Part shown: piece by piece, positions 52,855 through 61,303 of the stretch
Numbering within the stretch: position 1 is the first letter of the stretch
How the letters are laid out: every line of letters begins with the position of its first letter
NCBI RefSeq assembly: GCF_001510665.1
Contig: NZ_LMTI01000004.1
Coordinates: 186,001 to 250,000 of the forward strand
Length of the DNA stretch: 64,000 bases
DNA from: Bacillus sp. FJAT-27445
GTDB taxonomy: Bacteria > Bacillota > Bacilli > Bacillales > Cytobacillaceae
Reading direction: 5' to 3'
Position numbers and translations under genes: made by a program
Notes under the pieces: model-generated
What the model saw: only the letters and a program-made list of their open reading frames with translations
Database searches by the model: none
What the model was told of the DNA's origin: nothing

Positions 52855-54153
52855 ATGATCGAGGAAAAATTGCTTCTCCAGGCCCTTCTGATATTAGCGC
52901 CTGTTCTCCTCTTTAGCCTATTGCCTGAAAACAGGCGTCTGGGGGATAACAATCTGATTTTTGGTGTTTTTCAGGGCGGTGCCGCATTTTTATGCCTGGT
53001 GTTTTCATACCAGTTTGAAGGGTTTTATTGGGATTTGCGATATGTTCCATTCGTGCTCGCCCTGCTATATGGAGGCCCGGGAGCGGGCTTGATCGTTTTC
53101 GTTGTCATTCTCGCAACAAGGACTTTTCTTGGCGGCGAAGCAGTTATCTATACTTATATTACAAGTATCACGACGATTGTATTTACAATTTTTTGGTACA
53201 AGAAGTTTTGGCTATATTCACCTTCAAAAAGGATTAAGCTTGCCATCCTCGGGAGTGGCTGGTCCATTTTCTTTTCCTTTGCAATGTTTGGTGTTTTCCG
53301 TACCATTACAGGAAAGCCTTTGGAAAAGGAGCTGCTCTTTTCTACGGATATCCTTTTATTCGGGGCAATCAGTATAGCAGGTATTGGTTTTGCAGCAAGG
53401 CTTATTGAGGAAGTCATTGAAAGGGAAAAAATGAGGGATGATATACTCCGAACCGAAAAGCTGAATACCATGGGGGAACTCGCCGCCTCTTTTGCCCACG
53501 AAGTACGCAATCCCTTGACGGTAGTAAAAGGGTTCATGCAGCTCATGCACCAAAATGAGACTGGAAAAAACCATGAGTATCTTACTCTTGCTTTAAGCGA
53601 AGTGGGACGGGCTGAAATGATCCTGAGCGATTACCTTAATTTTGCCAAGCCGCAGTTTCATAAGATTGAAGAGTGTTGTTACCATGAAGTTGTCTCGGAA
53701 ATCGTAGCCTTGCTAAATCCGCTCGCAGCTAAAGGCGGGGTAACGTTAGAGGGGAACTTTCCAAAAGAAGATCTGCATATTGCCACTGACCGTAATCAAT
53801 TGAAACAGGCTATTGTCAACTTGATAAAAAATGCGATTGAAGCAACCCCTGAAGGCGGAACCGTTTTAGTCAACCTTAACACGAAGGAAGGAGATGCGGT
53901 AATTGAAATTGCCGATAATGGAAGGGGAATGTCACAGGAGCAGCTTTCAAGAATCGGTACTCTATTTTATACGACGAAAGAAAGGGGAACCGGGCTTGGG
54001 ACGTGTGTATCCCTTCGGATTATCCATGAAATGAACGGCCGTGTCTTTTATTCGAGCGAACTAGATAAAGGGACCAAGGTAACCTTGCTTTTGCCAGTAA
54101 GCAAGAAAAGCAGTAGCCTTCAAACCCAGGGAGTGTTGCAATTAGCCAAATGA
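52855..54153 (+). CDS. Membrane sensor histidine kinase, KinB-like (5TM-5TMR_LYT)
   Basis: 432 aa. Residues about 1-185 form five to six membrane segments with the LytS/KinB-type 5TM pattern (FEGFYWDLRYVPFVLALLYG, then GPGAGLIVFVVILATRTFLG). The HisKA domain has AASFAHEVRNPLTVVKGFMQ with the phosphoacceptor His near residue 216. The HATPase domain shows IVNLIKNAIEATP, IEIADNGRGM and GTGLGTCVSLRI. Size and layout match B. subtilis KinB, a phosphorelay kinase for sporulation. No KapB-like gene follows. Upstream, TTTGTCGTAAA resembles a Spo0A box. The ribosome binding site is weak. Confidence 0.82.
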   Translation: MIEEKLLLQALLILAPVLLFSLLPENRRLGDNNLIFGVFQGGAAFLCLVFSYQFEGFYWDLRYVPFVLALLYGGPGAGLIVFVVILATRTFLGGEAVIYTYITSITTIVFTIFWYKKFWLYSPSKRIKLAILGSGWSIFFSFAMFGVFRTITGKPLEKELLFSTDILLFGAISIAGIGFAARLIEEVIEREKMRDDILRTEKLNTMGELAASFAHEVRNPLTVVKGFMQLMHQNETGKNHEYLTLALSEVGRAEMILSDYLNFAKPQFHKIEECCYHEVVSEIVALLNPLAAKGGVTLEGNFPKEDLHIATDRNQLKQAIVNLIKNAIEATPEGGTVLVNLNTKEGDAVIEIADNGRGMSQEQLSRIGTLFYTTKERGTGLGTCVSLRIIHEMNGRVFYSSELDKGTKVTLLLPVSKKSSSLQTQGVLQLAK

Positions 54154-54165
54154 TCACCACAAAAA

Positions 54166-54202
54166 AACAGGCTTTCGCCAAATCGGCGGAAGCTTGTTTT
54201 TG
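54166..54202 (+). terminator. Terminator of the KinB-like kinase
   Basis: AACAGGCTTTCGCC / GGCGGAAGCTTGTT stem with loop AAATC, followed by TTT. Confidence 0.85.
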
Positions 54203-54418
54203 TTATATCAGAATAATGATATTCGAGGTTTTTCCTAATTGGGAAATCGAAAACATCAGGGATACAGTGGAAACCGTATGGATTGTTTGGGAATATTTAA
54301 AACGAAAATAATTTTTGAAAATTATTGCAATAATAATAAAATGAGTATATCATGTCGTTATGAATTTTTTTAGTGGAAGTTTTCGGAAAGTTCCCAAAGA
54401 TTAGTCAAGGAGGACGTC

Positions 54419-55822
54419 ATGAATTTATTCAGAAAAAAATCGATTAGTAAGCTCCTTCAAGAAGCTGGAAATAGAGATATTAAGCTTAAAAAGGAACTCG
54501 GGGCATTTGATCTTTCGATGCTAGGTATCGGCGCCATAATTGGCACGGGTATATTTGTCCTGACAGGGGTGGCGGCGGCCACGCATGCTGGTCCGGCCCT
54601 TATCATTTCGTTTATTTTATCAGGTCTAGCCTGTGTTTTCGCGGCCTTATGCTATGCTGAGTTCGCCTCAACCGTTCCCGTTTCTGGAAGTGCCTATACG
54701 TACAGCTATGCTACATTTGGCGAACTAATCGCCTGGATTCTTGGGTGGGTCCTCATTCTTGAATACGGCCTTGCCTCATCCGCTGTAGCAAGCGGGTGGT
54801 CGGGATACTTCCAAGGGTTGCTTGCCGGATTTGGCATCCATATCCCGGAAGCTCTTTCAAGCGCATATAACCCAGCAAAAGGGACCTATGTCGACCTCCC
54901 TGCGATTTGCATTGTTTTACTGATTACTATGCTTCTGACACAAGGGGTAAAGAAATCTTCACGGTTCAATGCCATAATGGTGTTCATCAAGATGGCTGTC
55001 ATTCTGCTCTTTATCGGGGTTGGCGTATGGTATGTCGAGCCTGCGAACTGGACTCCATTTATGCCATTTGGCTTCTCCGGAGTTACAACTGGGGCTGCGA
55101 CTGTCTTTTTTGCCTATATTGGGTTCGATGCGGTCTCGACAGCGGCAGAAGAGGTAAAGAATCCACAGCGGAACATGCCGATCGGGATTATTGCTTCCCT
55201 CTTGGTTTGTACGGTATTGTATATTGTCGTTTCACTTATTTTGACAGGAATCGTCCCTTATGACCAATTGAACGTTAAAAATCCTGTGGCGTTTGCGTTG
55301 AACTATATCCACCAGGATTGGGTGGCCGGCTTCATCTCGGTTGGCGCCATTACCGGAATTACTACCGTCCTTCTTGTCATGCTTTACGGCCAGACTAGGC
55401 TTTTTTATGCTATTTCGAGAGACGGTCTTCTTCCAAAAGTTTTTTCAAGGATTGACCAAAAGAAGCAAACTCCGGTTGTTAATTCGTGGATTACCTTCGT
55501 GATGGTCGGGGTATTCGCAGGGGTTGTCCCGCTGAACAGGCTTGCTGAGCTGGTAAATATCGGTACCCTGTTTGCTTTCATGACTGTATCCCTGGGCATA
55601 TTGTATCTTCGGAAACATCATGTGCCGACAGGCAAAGGATTCAGGGTGCCTTTTGTTCCCGTCATTCCAATTTTGGCGTTCCTGTCCTGCGGTTATCTTG
55701 CCCTTCAGTTGCCATTAGCTACCTGGAAAGGGTTTTCCATCTGGCTGGCAATCGGAATCATCGTTTACTTTTCCTACGGAAGGAAGCATTCTGTTTTAAA
55801 CAACTCAACGGAAGATTCATAA
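54419..55822 (+). CDS. Amino acid permease, CAT family (YfnA-like)
   Basis: 467 aa with about 12-13 membrane segments, APC superfamily. Signatures: ELGAFDLSMLGIGAIIGTGI, PVSGSAYTYSYATFGE, FFAYIGFDAVSTAAEEVKNP. This is the cationic amino acid transporter type, like YfnA of B. subtilis and GkApcT. Substrate cannot be fixed from sequence. Start follows AAGGAGG. A terminator-like CCCCTT/AAGGGG hairpin lies at about 55855-55880. Confidence 0.88.
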   Translation: MNLFRKKSISKLLQEAGNRDIKLKKELGAFDLSMLGIGAIIGTGIFVLTGVAAATHAGPALIISFILSGLACVFAALCYAEFASTVPVSGSAYTYSYATFGELIAWILGWVLILEYGLASSAVASGWSGYFQGLLAGFGIHIPEALSSAYNPAKGTYVDLPAICIVLLITMLLTQGVKKSSRFNAIMVFIKMAVILLFIGVGVWYVEPANWTPFMPFGFSGVTTGAATVFFAYIGFDAVSTAAEEVKNPQRNMPIGIIASLLVCTVLYIVVSLILTGIVPYDQLNVKNPVAFALNYIHQDWVAGFISVGAITGITTVLLVMLYGQTRLFYAISRDGLLPKVFSRIDQKKQTPVVNSWITFVMVGVFAGVVPLNRLAELVNIGTLFAFMTVSLGILYLRKHHVPTGKGFRVPFVPVIPILAFLSCGYLALQLPLATWKGFSIWLAIGIIVYFSYGRKHSVLNNSTEDS

Positions 55823-55854
55823 AGAAAACCACCTTCATATAGATTTTTGGATTT

Positions 55855-55882
55855 AGGCCCCTTGATAAAGGGGTCTATTTTT
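55855..55882 (+). terminator. Terminator of the YfnA-like permease
   Basis: GGCCCCTT / AAGGGGTC stem, loop GATA, followed by TATTTTTG. Confidence 0.75.
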
Positions 55883-55901
55883 GTGGGCTTATTTTTTCAT
55901 A

Positions 55902-55942
55902 TTTGTCGAAACTTTACGATGTGGAGGCGGAATTTGACGAAA
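55902..55942 (+). promoter_or_regulatory. Two Spo0A-box-like sites upstream of the sensor kinase
   Basis: TTTGTCGAAA (55902-55911) and TTTGACGAAA (55933-55942), 31 bases apart. The 0A-box core is TGTCGAA; the second has one mismatch. Confidence 0.45.
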
Positions 55943-56029
55943 TTTGGAGTATTTATAAAAAATATGTAATTAACTATCGTGGAAGATGGTAATATAAAGA
56001 AGGAAAAAAGTATTTTAAGGAGACAGCCA

Positions 56030-57259
56030 ATGAATGGAAAATTACAAGACGTTAGAATGATTCCAGAAGAAGTGAAAGCTCTTAAACTTTTTTTCTATCT
56101 TTTTTATCCTACCTTTTTAGGAGTGGACCTCCTTTTATTTCTAGCTTTTAGAGGTAGTGATTCTTCTGCACATTATTTATACGATCCTTTGGAAGTTGCT
56201 TGGTACTATTTAATTGTATTAGGATTACTTCCGTTATCAATTTACTGGACCAAAAGGCGCTCTCCTTTTACAGTAAAATATTTGTTTTTTATTTGTTTTT
56301 CAATTGTTGATTTTGCCTATTTAATTTTTTCTTATTTAAACTCCGAGAAAAACTTATTAGTCGGAAATTTTGTAGAGCTTATATTCATTATGCTTGTCCC
56401 CATTTTTGTGAATAAAAGATATTTCTGGGTAGTGGCTATAGGAACAATAATTAAATATTTGACATGTGGAATTGTCCTGCAGACAACAGAAGCTTTTATG
56501 CCAATCGTTCTATACATGGTCATCTCATTTGTAGCCTATATTATACTTAATCGATTTTCATCCTATTTGAACGCCATTACTGAAGTATATGAAGAATTAA
56601 GGCGAAATGAAAAACTGGTTAGCATTGGCCAAATGGCTACCGGAATTGCTCACGAAATTCGCAATCCTTTAACAGCCTTGAAAGGATTTATCCAGCTTCA
56701 GCAAGAGTCAATGCATGAGAAAGACTACTCAATGATTATGAAACAGGAAGTTGACAGACTAACCACCATCGTAGACGATTTAATGATTTTGGGTAAACCC
56801 AAAAAATCCAACTTTAGTAAAATTAACTTGAAGGAAACCGTTGATTATGGGCTTTCGGTTGCTGAACAATTTGCGCGAGGGACCAACATTACGTTTATCA
56901 AAGAATTTGATGCAAATCCTGCTTATGTAAATGGAGATGATAAGTCGCTAAAGCAGGTTATTATCAATCTAGTCAAAAACTCAATTGAATCAATGCCACA
57001 AGAAGGCGTAATTAAAATTTCTCTAAAAACAACAGATAAAAACCAAATCATGTTATCGGTTTCCGATGAAGGCTATGGCATTCCGGCTGATCACATTAAA
57101 AAGCTGTGTGATCCGTTTTTTACAACGAAAAAAGACGGCACTGGCTTGGGGTTGATGGTAACCAGTCAAATTGTGAAGGACCATGGCGGCGATATTCATA
57201 TCGATAGTGAAGTAAACAAAGGGACAAAATTTGACATTACTTTTCCAAAAGTACAATAA
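56030..57259 (+). CDS. Sensor histidine kinase with a membrane domain shared with the next gene
   Basis: 409 aa. Residues about 15-185 form six membrane segments. The ATPase module is intact: SIGQMATGIAHEIRNPLTAL with the phosphoacceptor His near residue 208, then IINLVKNSIES, VSDEGYGIP and GTGLGLMVTSQI. The membrane domain (PLSIYWTKRRSPFTVKYLF, VPIFVNKRYFWVV, ILNRFSSYLNAI) is clearly homologous to that of the HD-GYP protein encoded next (PISIYLSKDN, TPIFVNSRFFVVV, LLNRFQSYINAV). ATG 56030 has AAGGAGA; an upstream extension to 55979 has no site. No response regulator is nearby. The gene is more AT-rich than those before it. Confidence 0.85.
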   Translation: MNGKLQDVRMIPEEVKALKLFFYLFYPTFLGVDLLLFLAFRGSDSSAHYLYDPLEVAWYYLIVLGLLPLSIYWTKRRSPFTVKYLFFICFSIVDFAYLIFSYLNSEKNLLVGNFVELIFIMLVPIFVNKRYFWVVAIGTIIKYLTCGIVLQTTEAFMPIVLYMVISFVAYIILNRFSSYLNAITEVYEELRRNEKLVSIGQMATGIAHEIRNPLTALKGFIQLQQESMHEKDYSMIMKQEVDRLTTIVDDLMILGKPKKSNFSKINLKETVDYGLSVAEQFARGTNITFIKEFDANPAYVNGDDKSLKQVIINLVKNSIESMPQEGVIKISLKTTDKNQIMLSVSDEGYGIPADHIKKLCDPFFTTKKDGTGLGLMVTSQIVKDHGGDIHIDSEVNKGTKFDITFPKVQ

Positions 57260-57297
57260 AACTCATTTATTCGAATAAAATCCATAAAATCAGGAAA

Positions 57298-57354
57298 AAT
57301 TTCTACCATTATACATATTTAACCGATATGAGCTATGTATTGATAGTAGAAATT
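57298..57354 (+). other. Long inverted repeat before the HD-GYP gene
   Basis: AATTTCTAC...ATACATA pairs with TATGTAT...GTAGAAATT around a 16-base loop, followed by GTTTTATAAT. It could terminate the kinase transcript or act as an operator; a TATAAT (57359-57364) directly follows. Confidence 0.5.
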
Positions 57355-57449
57355 GTTTTATAATGTATTAGATACTGTATAAAATGGGAAAAAAACTAGA
57401 AATTAGTAATATATTTAAAGAAGAGGACTTTTACTTGCGAGGTATATAC

Positions 57450-58634
57450 ATGCAGAAACCTATTTATCAAAGCTTATTAACAGAGGAACAAAGGACATTG
57501 AAATGGTTTATTGCACTTTTTTATATCATTTCATTAGCCTTTGAATTCTTTTATGGATATGTATTGCCCAATTTTATGTCTGGTTTTAAAGACAATTCTC
57601 CTCCGGATTTATTGGGTAATTGGTTCTATGTTTTTATGTTTTTATTAATTCCCATATCTATTTATTTGAGCAAGGATAACAAGCTTCATTGGATTAAATA
57701 TATTTATTTTATTTCCTATACATTTTTTTCATTGCTAAAAGACATACTAATGTTTTTCGGACATCCAGAACTTTTTAAAAGTGGAAATCCTATAGAAATT
57801 TTTTGGCTTTTAATGACACCTATTTTTGTTAATAGTAGGTTTTTCGTTGTAGTGGTAGTAGGTTTGATTCTTAAATATATAATTGCTGGATTTGTAATTC
57901 AATCCCCCAATGTAATAGGTGCAATAGTAATGATTGGTGCATTAGCTGTTTTTTCATATATATTGCTGAATCGATTTCAATCATATATTAATGCTGTTAA
58001 AACCTCTTATGATCAACAATTGGTAGGAATAGTTAAAGGCGTTATTTCTACCCTTGAACTAAAGGATCCTTATACAAGGGGGCATAGTGAAAGGGTTGCT
58101 AGTTATGCTTTATCATTAGCAAGAGAATTAGGTGAGTTTAGTAAGGAAGAGTTAAAAACATTTAATTATGCTTGTTTGCTTCATGATATCGGGAAGGTTC
58201 ATATTCCAGACAATATACTAACTAAACCTACCGCACTCACAAAAGAGGAGTACGAAATTATTAAATCTCACCCAGAGGTCGGGGAACGGGCGGTAGCAAA
58301 CGTTGATGGATTGCAAGGGAGCATATCTGTTATTCGTTCCCATCATGAACGCTGGGATGGCAAGGGATACCCTGATCAGCTAAAAGGTACAGAAATTCCT
58401 TACCTAGCAAGAATTTCTGCTATAGCAGATGCCTTCGATGCAATGACAAGCTCGCGTTCTTATCGAGATGCCTTGCCGATAGAAGAGGCTTACAAAAGGA
58501 TAATAGAAGGAAAAGGAACTCAATTTGATCCGAGATTAGTAGAAGAGTTTATAAAAATATATCCCTCATGGGAAAAAATTCATTCCGAATGGAATAGTAA
58601 GCCGGCTGGTAATTTTACAAGTATAAATATTTAA
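57450..58634 (+). CDS. HD-GYP domain protein (predicted c-di-GMP phosphodiesterase) with membrane sensor
   Basis: 394 aa. Residues about 20-185 are six membrane segments homologous to the sensor domain of the kinase upstream. The cytoplasmic HD-GYP domain (about 195-385) is complete: RGHSERVASYA, LLHDIGKVHIP with the HD at residues 245-246, SHPEVGERAV, SHHERWDGKGYPDQL containing GYP, and ISAIADAFDAMTSSRSYR. Such domains hydrolyse cyclic di-GMP or cyclic GMP-AMP. ATG 57450 has GAGG 7 bases upstream; an in-frame ATG at 57384 has no site. The 22-codon peptide gene starts 21 bases after the stop with no terminator between, so they are probably cotranscribed. Strongly AT-rich. Confidence 0.85.
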   Translation: MQKPIYQSLLTEEQRTLKWFIALFYIISLAFEFFYGYVLPNFMSGFKDNSPPDLLGNWFYVFMFLLIPISIYLSKDNKLHWIKYIYFISYTFFSLLKDILMFFGHPELFKSGNPIEIFWLLMTPIFVNSRFFVVVVVGLILKYIIAGFVIQSPNVIGAIVMIGALAVFSYILLNRFQSYINAVKTSYDQQLVGIVKGVISTLELKDPYTRGHSERVASYALSLARELGEFSKEELKTFNYACLLHDIGKVHIPDNILTKPTALTKEEYEIIKSHPEVGERAVANVDGLQGSISVIRSHHERWDGKGYPDQLKGTEIPYLARISAIADAFDAMTSSRSYRDALPIEEAYKRIIEGKGTQFDPRLVEEFIKIYPSWEKIHSEWNSKPAGNFTSINI

Positions 58635-58655
58635 ATTTGAAAGGGAGGTGATTAC

Positions 58656-58724
58656 ATGAAAATCCGCAAGCTTAAGAAAGTAAAAGCAACAGCTGTTCCG
58701 TGCTGGTGGTGCTGGTTCATGTAA
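58656..58724 (+). CDS. 22-residue peptide with CWWCW motif, candidate RiPP or signalling precursor
   Basis: A complete small gene with a near-perfect ribosome binding site (AAGGGAGGTGAT, 6 bases before ATG) and a TAA stop. The first ten residues are strongly basic (MKIRKLKKVK). The last twelve, starting ATAVP, end in CWWCWFM: two Cys two residues apart among three Trp. This two-part layout (basic leader, aromatic/Cys core) is that of a peptide precursor. An attenuator hairpin follows, then a membrane protease with a PqqD-like domain, the usual recogniser of such precursors. I do not recognise the peptide family. Whether it is cyclised, disulfide-bonded or modified is unknown. Confidence 0.7.
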   Translation: MKIRKLKKVKATAVPCWWCWFM

Positions 58725-58744
58725 TAAAATTACAACCTAAACGG

Positions 58745-58776
58745 GGGTGCATGCTATAGGCAATGCATCCTTTTTT
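58745..58776 (+). terminator. Attenuator between peptide and protease genes
   Basis: GGGTGCATGC pairs with GCAATGCATCC (one bulged A), loop TATAG, followed by TTTTTT. A partial terminator here would give more peptide mRNA than protease mRNA, as in many precursor-peptide operons. Confidence 0.8.
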
Positions 58777-58798
58777 ATATAAGAGATAAGGTGATAGT

Positions 58799-59983
58799 AT
58801 GAAAATAACAAATTTATCAAAAATCGAATTAGTCAGGATTGAAATTCGTCCGGATAAAAAGAACTTTATAGTAGAAGCTTTGGAAGCCAGAGAATTTTAT
58901 GAAATGCCCGAGCCGGCAGTTGAAGCAATACGGTTGATAGAGCAAAAAATGCCCTTAAATGAGATAGAGGAAAAGCTGAGATATCATTATCCTAAAGAAG
59001 ATATCGACATTTTGGATTTTGCAAACCAGCTAATTGAGCTTGGCCTGGTAAGTAAGGTTGACGGAGAAGAAGTTCATACACAAATAGATAAGAAGGAAGA
59101 CCTTGGTTTCACTTGGATTCCAGCATGGGTTGGAAAAATGTTATTCAATCGAGGGAGTTACATCTTATTTGGGTTCATTTTTCTAATAAATATTCTTTAT
59201 TTCATTGTGAAGCCGGATCTTTTCCCTAATTATAAGGATTATTTTGTATTTTCATGGATGTCCTTAAATATTCTGCTCTGGATTGCAATAGGGATGACGC
59301 TTTTGATCATTCATGAATTTGGCCATATTTTGGCAATGCGGTCTAATAATTTGCCGACCCGTCTAAGTATAGGCCATAGATTGATGTTCTTGGCTCTTGA
59401 GACAGACATGGAAGGTGCTTGGAAACTTCCTGCTGGAAAACGCAATGTTCTCTATCTCGGCGGCCTTTGTTTTGATATGACCATTTTGGGCATTGCACTT
59501 TCTGTCCAGTATTTTTATCCAACAGCTCCCGCTTTGCTCCTTGCAACTATGAAAATTGTGGTAATTGATATATTCATCCGATTCATTTTTCAATGCGGCG
59601 TGTATATGAAAACAGATTTCTACTTTGTGCTTGAGAGTAGTACCGGCAGTTACAATCTAATGGAAAATGCCCATCACTACATAAAAAGCTTCTTTAAAAA
59701 AGAAGCACGAAAGGCAGGGGAAACTGCCTATGAGGAAGAAAAAAGGACTATTAAGTGGTATAGTGTCATTTACTTCCTGGGAGTGATTTTAACCATTATG
59801 GTCTTTGCTTTCTATTCAGTCCCGCAGATTATCATGACAATGAGCCGTTCTATCGAAAGGCTCGGCAGCCCAATATTCTCAAAATCTTTCTTTGATGGGG
59901 CGATAGTCTCGATTCAAACCGTGATTGGATTAAGCCTCCTCCTCTACTCCTGGAACAAAAAGTACCGCCTTAAAAAAGAATAA
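58799..59983 (+). CDS. Membrane M50-type metalloprotease with N-terminal PqqD-like (RRE) domain
   Basis: 394 aa. Residues about 1-95 form a small winged-helix domain like PqqD and RiPP recognition elements (YEMPEPAVEAIRLIEQKMPL, EIEEKLRYHYPKED, FANQLIELGLV). Then come about six membrane segments with the zinc motif IIHEFGHILAMR (His172, Glu173, His176) and a likely third ligand Asp273 in VYMKTDFYFVL, equivalent to the Asp of the LxxDGYY motif in peptide-processing M50 proteins such as YydH. It probably cleaves and/or exports the 22-residue peptide encoded just upstream. No radical SAM, YcaO or other maturase and no ABC exporter is adjacent. Start has AAGGTGAT; terminator follows. Confidence 0.8.
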   Translation: MKITNLSKIELVRIEIRPDKKNFIVEALEAREFYEMPEPAVEAIRLIEQKMPLNEIEEKLRYHYPKEDIDILDFANQLIELGLVSKVDGEEVHTQIDKKEDLGFTWIPAWVGKMLFNRGSYILFGFIFLINILYFIVKPDLFPNYKDYFVFSWMSLNILLWIAIGMTLLIIHEFGHILAMRSNNLPTRLSIGHRLMFLALETDMEGAWKLPAGKRNVLYLGGLCFDMTILGIALSVQYFYPTAPALLLATMKIVVIDIFIRFIFQCGVYMKTDFYFVLESSTGSYNLMENAHHYIKSFFKKEARKAGETAYEEEKRTIKWYSVIYFLGVILTIMVFAFYSVPQIIMTMSRSIERLGSPIFSKSFFDGAIVSIQTVIGLSLLLYSWNKKYRLKKE

Positions 59984-59993
59984 GGGATTTTAC

Positions 59994-60027
59994 GCCATTT
60001 CGGATCATGAGCCGGGATGGCTTTTTT
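59994..60027 (+). terminator. Terminator of the peptide-protease cassette
   Basis: GCCATTTCGG / CCGGGATGGC stem, 8-base loop, followed by TTTTTT. Confidence 0.88.
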
Positions 60028-60220
60028 GTGCTCTGAAAACGTTAAAGTGCTGTAATTCTGCGCCTAATTGCCCCTTTGTGTCTAATCTTTGTCAAATCCG
60101 GCGGAACTCAGGGGATTTTCCCCAGAGGATGGGGGAATACCCTGATACAGGCAAACAGTCTATATTTCCTACAATAAGAGTATCAAATTGAACTGTGCAA
60201 TTTTTTAAGGAGGAACTCTC

Positions 60221-61303
60221 ATGCAGGCAAATCTTGAAACTGAAAAAAAATCCGGCCGGTCGGTAAACGATGCTTTTGCATCCCATTTTGCCAAATCGAT
60301 GTTTTTGGCGGTGAGCGGGCTTGTGATCCTGTCTTTCATCGGTACAAGGATGTTCACACATGTTGATTTAAACCTTTATGGATATATGGTTGGGACCATT
60401 GTTTTCCTTGGCGGATTTTTCTATCGGTTCATTGCTTGGGGAGAAAGGCCTCCGACAAAGATTTTTATAAAAAAGGGTATCAAGCTTCTATTCAGGAAAT
60501 CGACTCCTAAAACAGCAACCGAGCAGCTTGTTACATACCGGTTCATCTGGAATCGCGGCCTGTATCGATGGACACAGCATATTATGATGGGCTGGGGCTG
60601 CGTAATAGCCCTACTTGTAACTTTTCCACTTGTCTTTGGCTGGATGTACTTTACGATGGCCGATAATGGCATGTACACCATCGTCTTAATGGGAATGAAC
60701 ATAATGACTGTCCCGGCAGACGGCTTCATCGCCTTCTTATCCTATAACGCTTTGAACATCTCCGCATTTATGGTCATCACCGGAGTATCAATGGCGCTGT
60801 ATCGCCGCCTGAAGAATATGCAGGCCCGGGCGGAGCAGACATTCATTTACGACTTTCTGCCGCTGTATCTGCTGCTGTTTGTTTCAATAACAGGGCTGGC
60901 ACTGACATTTATCAATATCGCGCTGCACGGCTTCGGCCATCAGGCGATGTCACTGATTCACCAGTATTCGGTTATCTTGACCCTGATATATATGCCGTTC
61001 GGAAAACTTGCCCATATCCCGTTCCGCCCGTTAAGCGTATTTGCGAGGAACTACCGAGAGCACTATGCGGAACAGGCCACAAAGGAATGCAAGGTTTGCG
61101 GTACAGGGTTCGTTTCTATCGAGCAATCAAATGATGTTATCGATGTGCTAGGGATGAACAATATAGAATTTGCGTCAAAAGAAGGCTTCCAGCTTGCGGA
61201 GCTCTGCCTTCCATGCCGCCGGAAATACCGGATCGCACAGTTTTCCGGAATTGCGACCCATCATGTGAAAGTAAAGGAGGCCAACCAGAATGCAAAAGGT
61301 TGA
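60221..61303 (+). CDS. Membrane cytochrome b-like subunit of a molybdoenzyme, with Cys4 tail
   Basis: 360 aa. Seven or so membrane segments contain spaced His residues suited to heme b (YRWTQHIMMGWG, INIALHGFGHQAMSLIHQYS, GKLAHIPFRPLSV), the last resembling NarI-type quinol-oxidising subunits. After residue about 285 a cytoplasmic tail has CKVCGTGF and CLPCRRKY, a zinc-ribbon or rubredoxin-like CxxC pair. It would pass electrons between menaquinone and the catalytic subunit encoded next, whose start overlaps this stop. AAGGAGG precedes the ATG. The exact enzyme type is not evident. Confidence 0.7.
   Translation: MQANLETEKKSGRSVNDAFASHFAKSMFLAVSGLVILSFIGTRMFTHVDLNLYGYMVGTIVFLGGFFYRFIAWGERPPTKIFIKKGIKLLFRKSTPKTATEQLVTYRFIWNRGLYRWTQHIMMGWGCVIALLVTFPLVFGWMYFTMADNGMYTIVLMGMNIMTVPADGFIAFLSYNALNISAFMVITGVSMALYRRLKNMQARAEQTFIYDFLPLYLLLFVSITGLALTFINIALHGFGHQAMSLIHQYSVILTLIYMPFGKLAHIPFRPLSVFARNYREHYAEQATKECKVCGTGFVSIEQSNDVIDVLGMNNIEFASKEGFQLAELCLPCRRKYRIAQFSGIATHHVKVKEANQNAKG

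Noticed and set aside
60030-60220. FNR-type site before the molybdoenzyme operon
   Set aside because: The nearest match (TTGTG...TTGTCA) is not palindromic enough to call.
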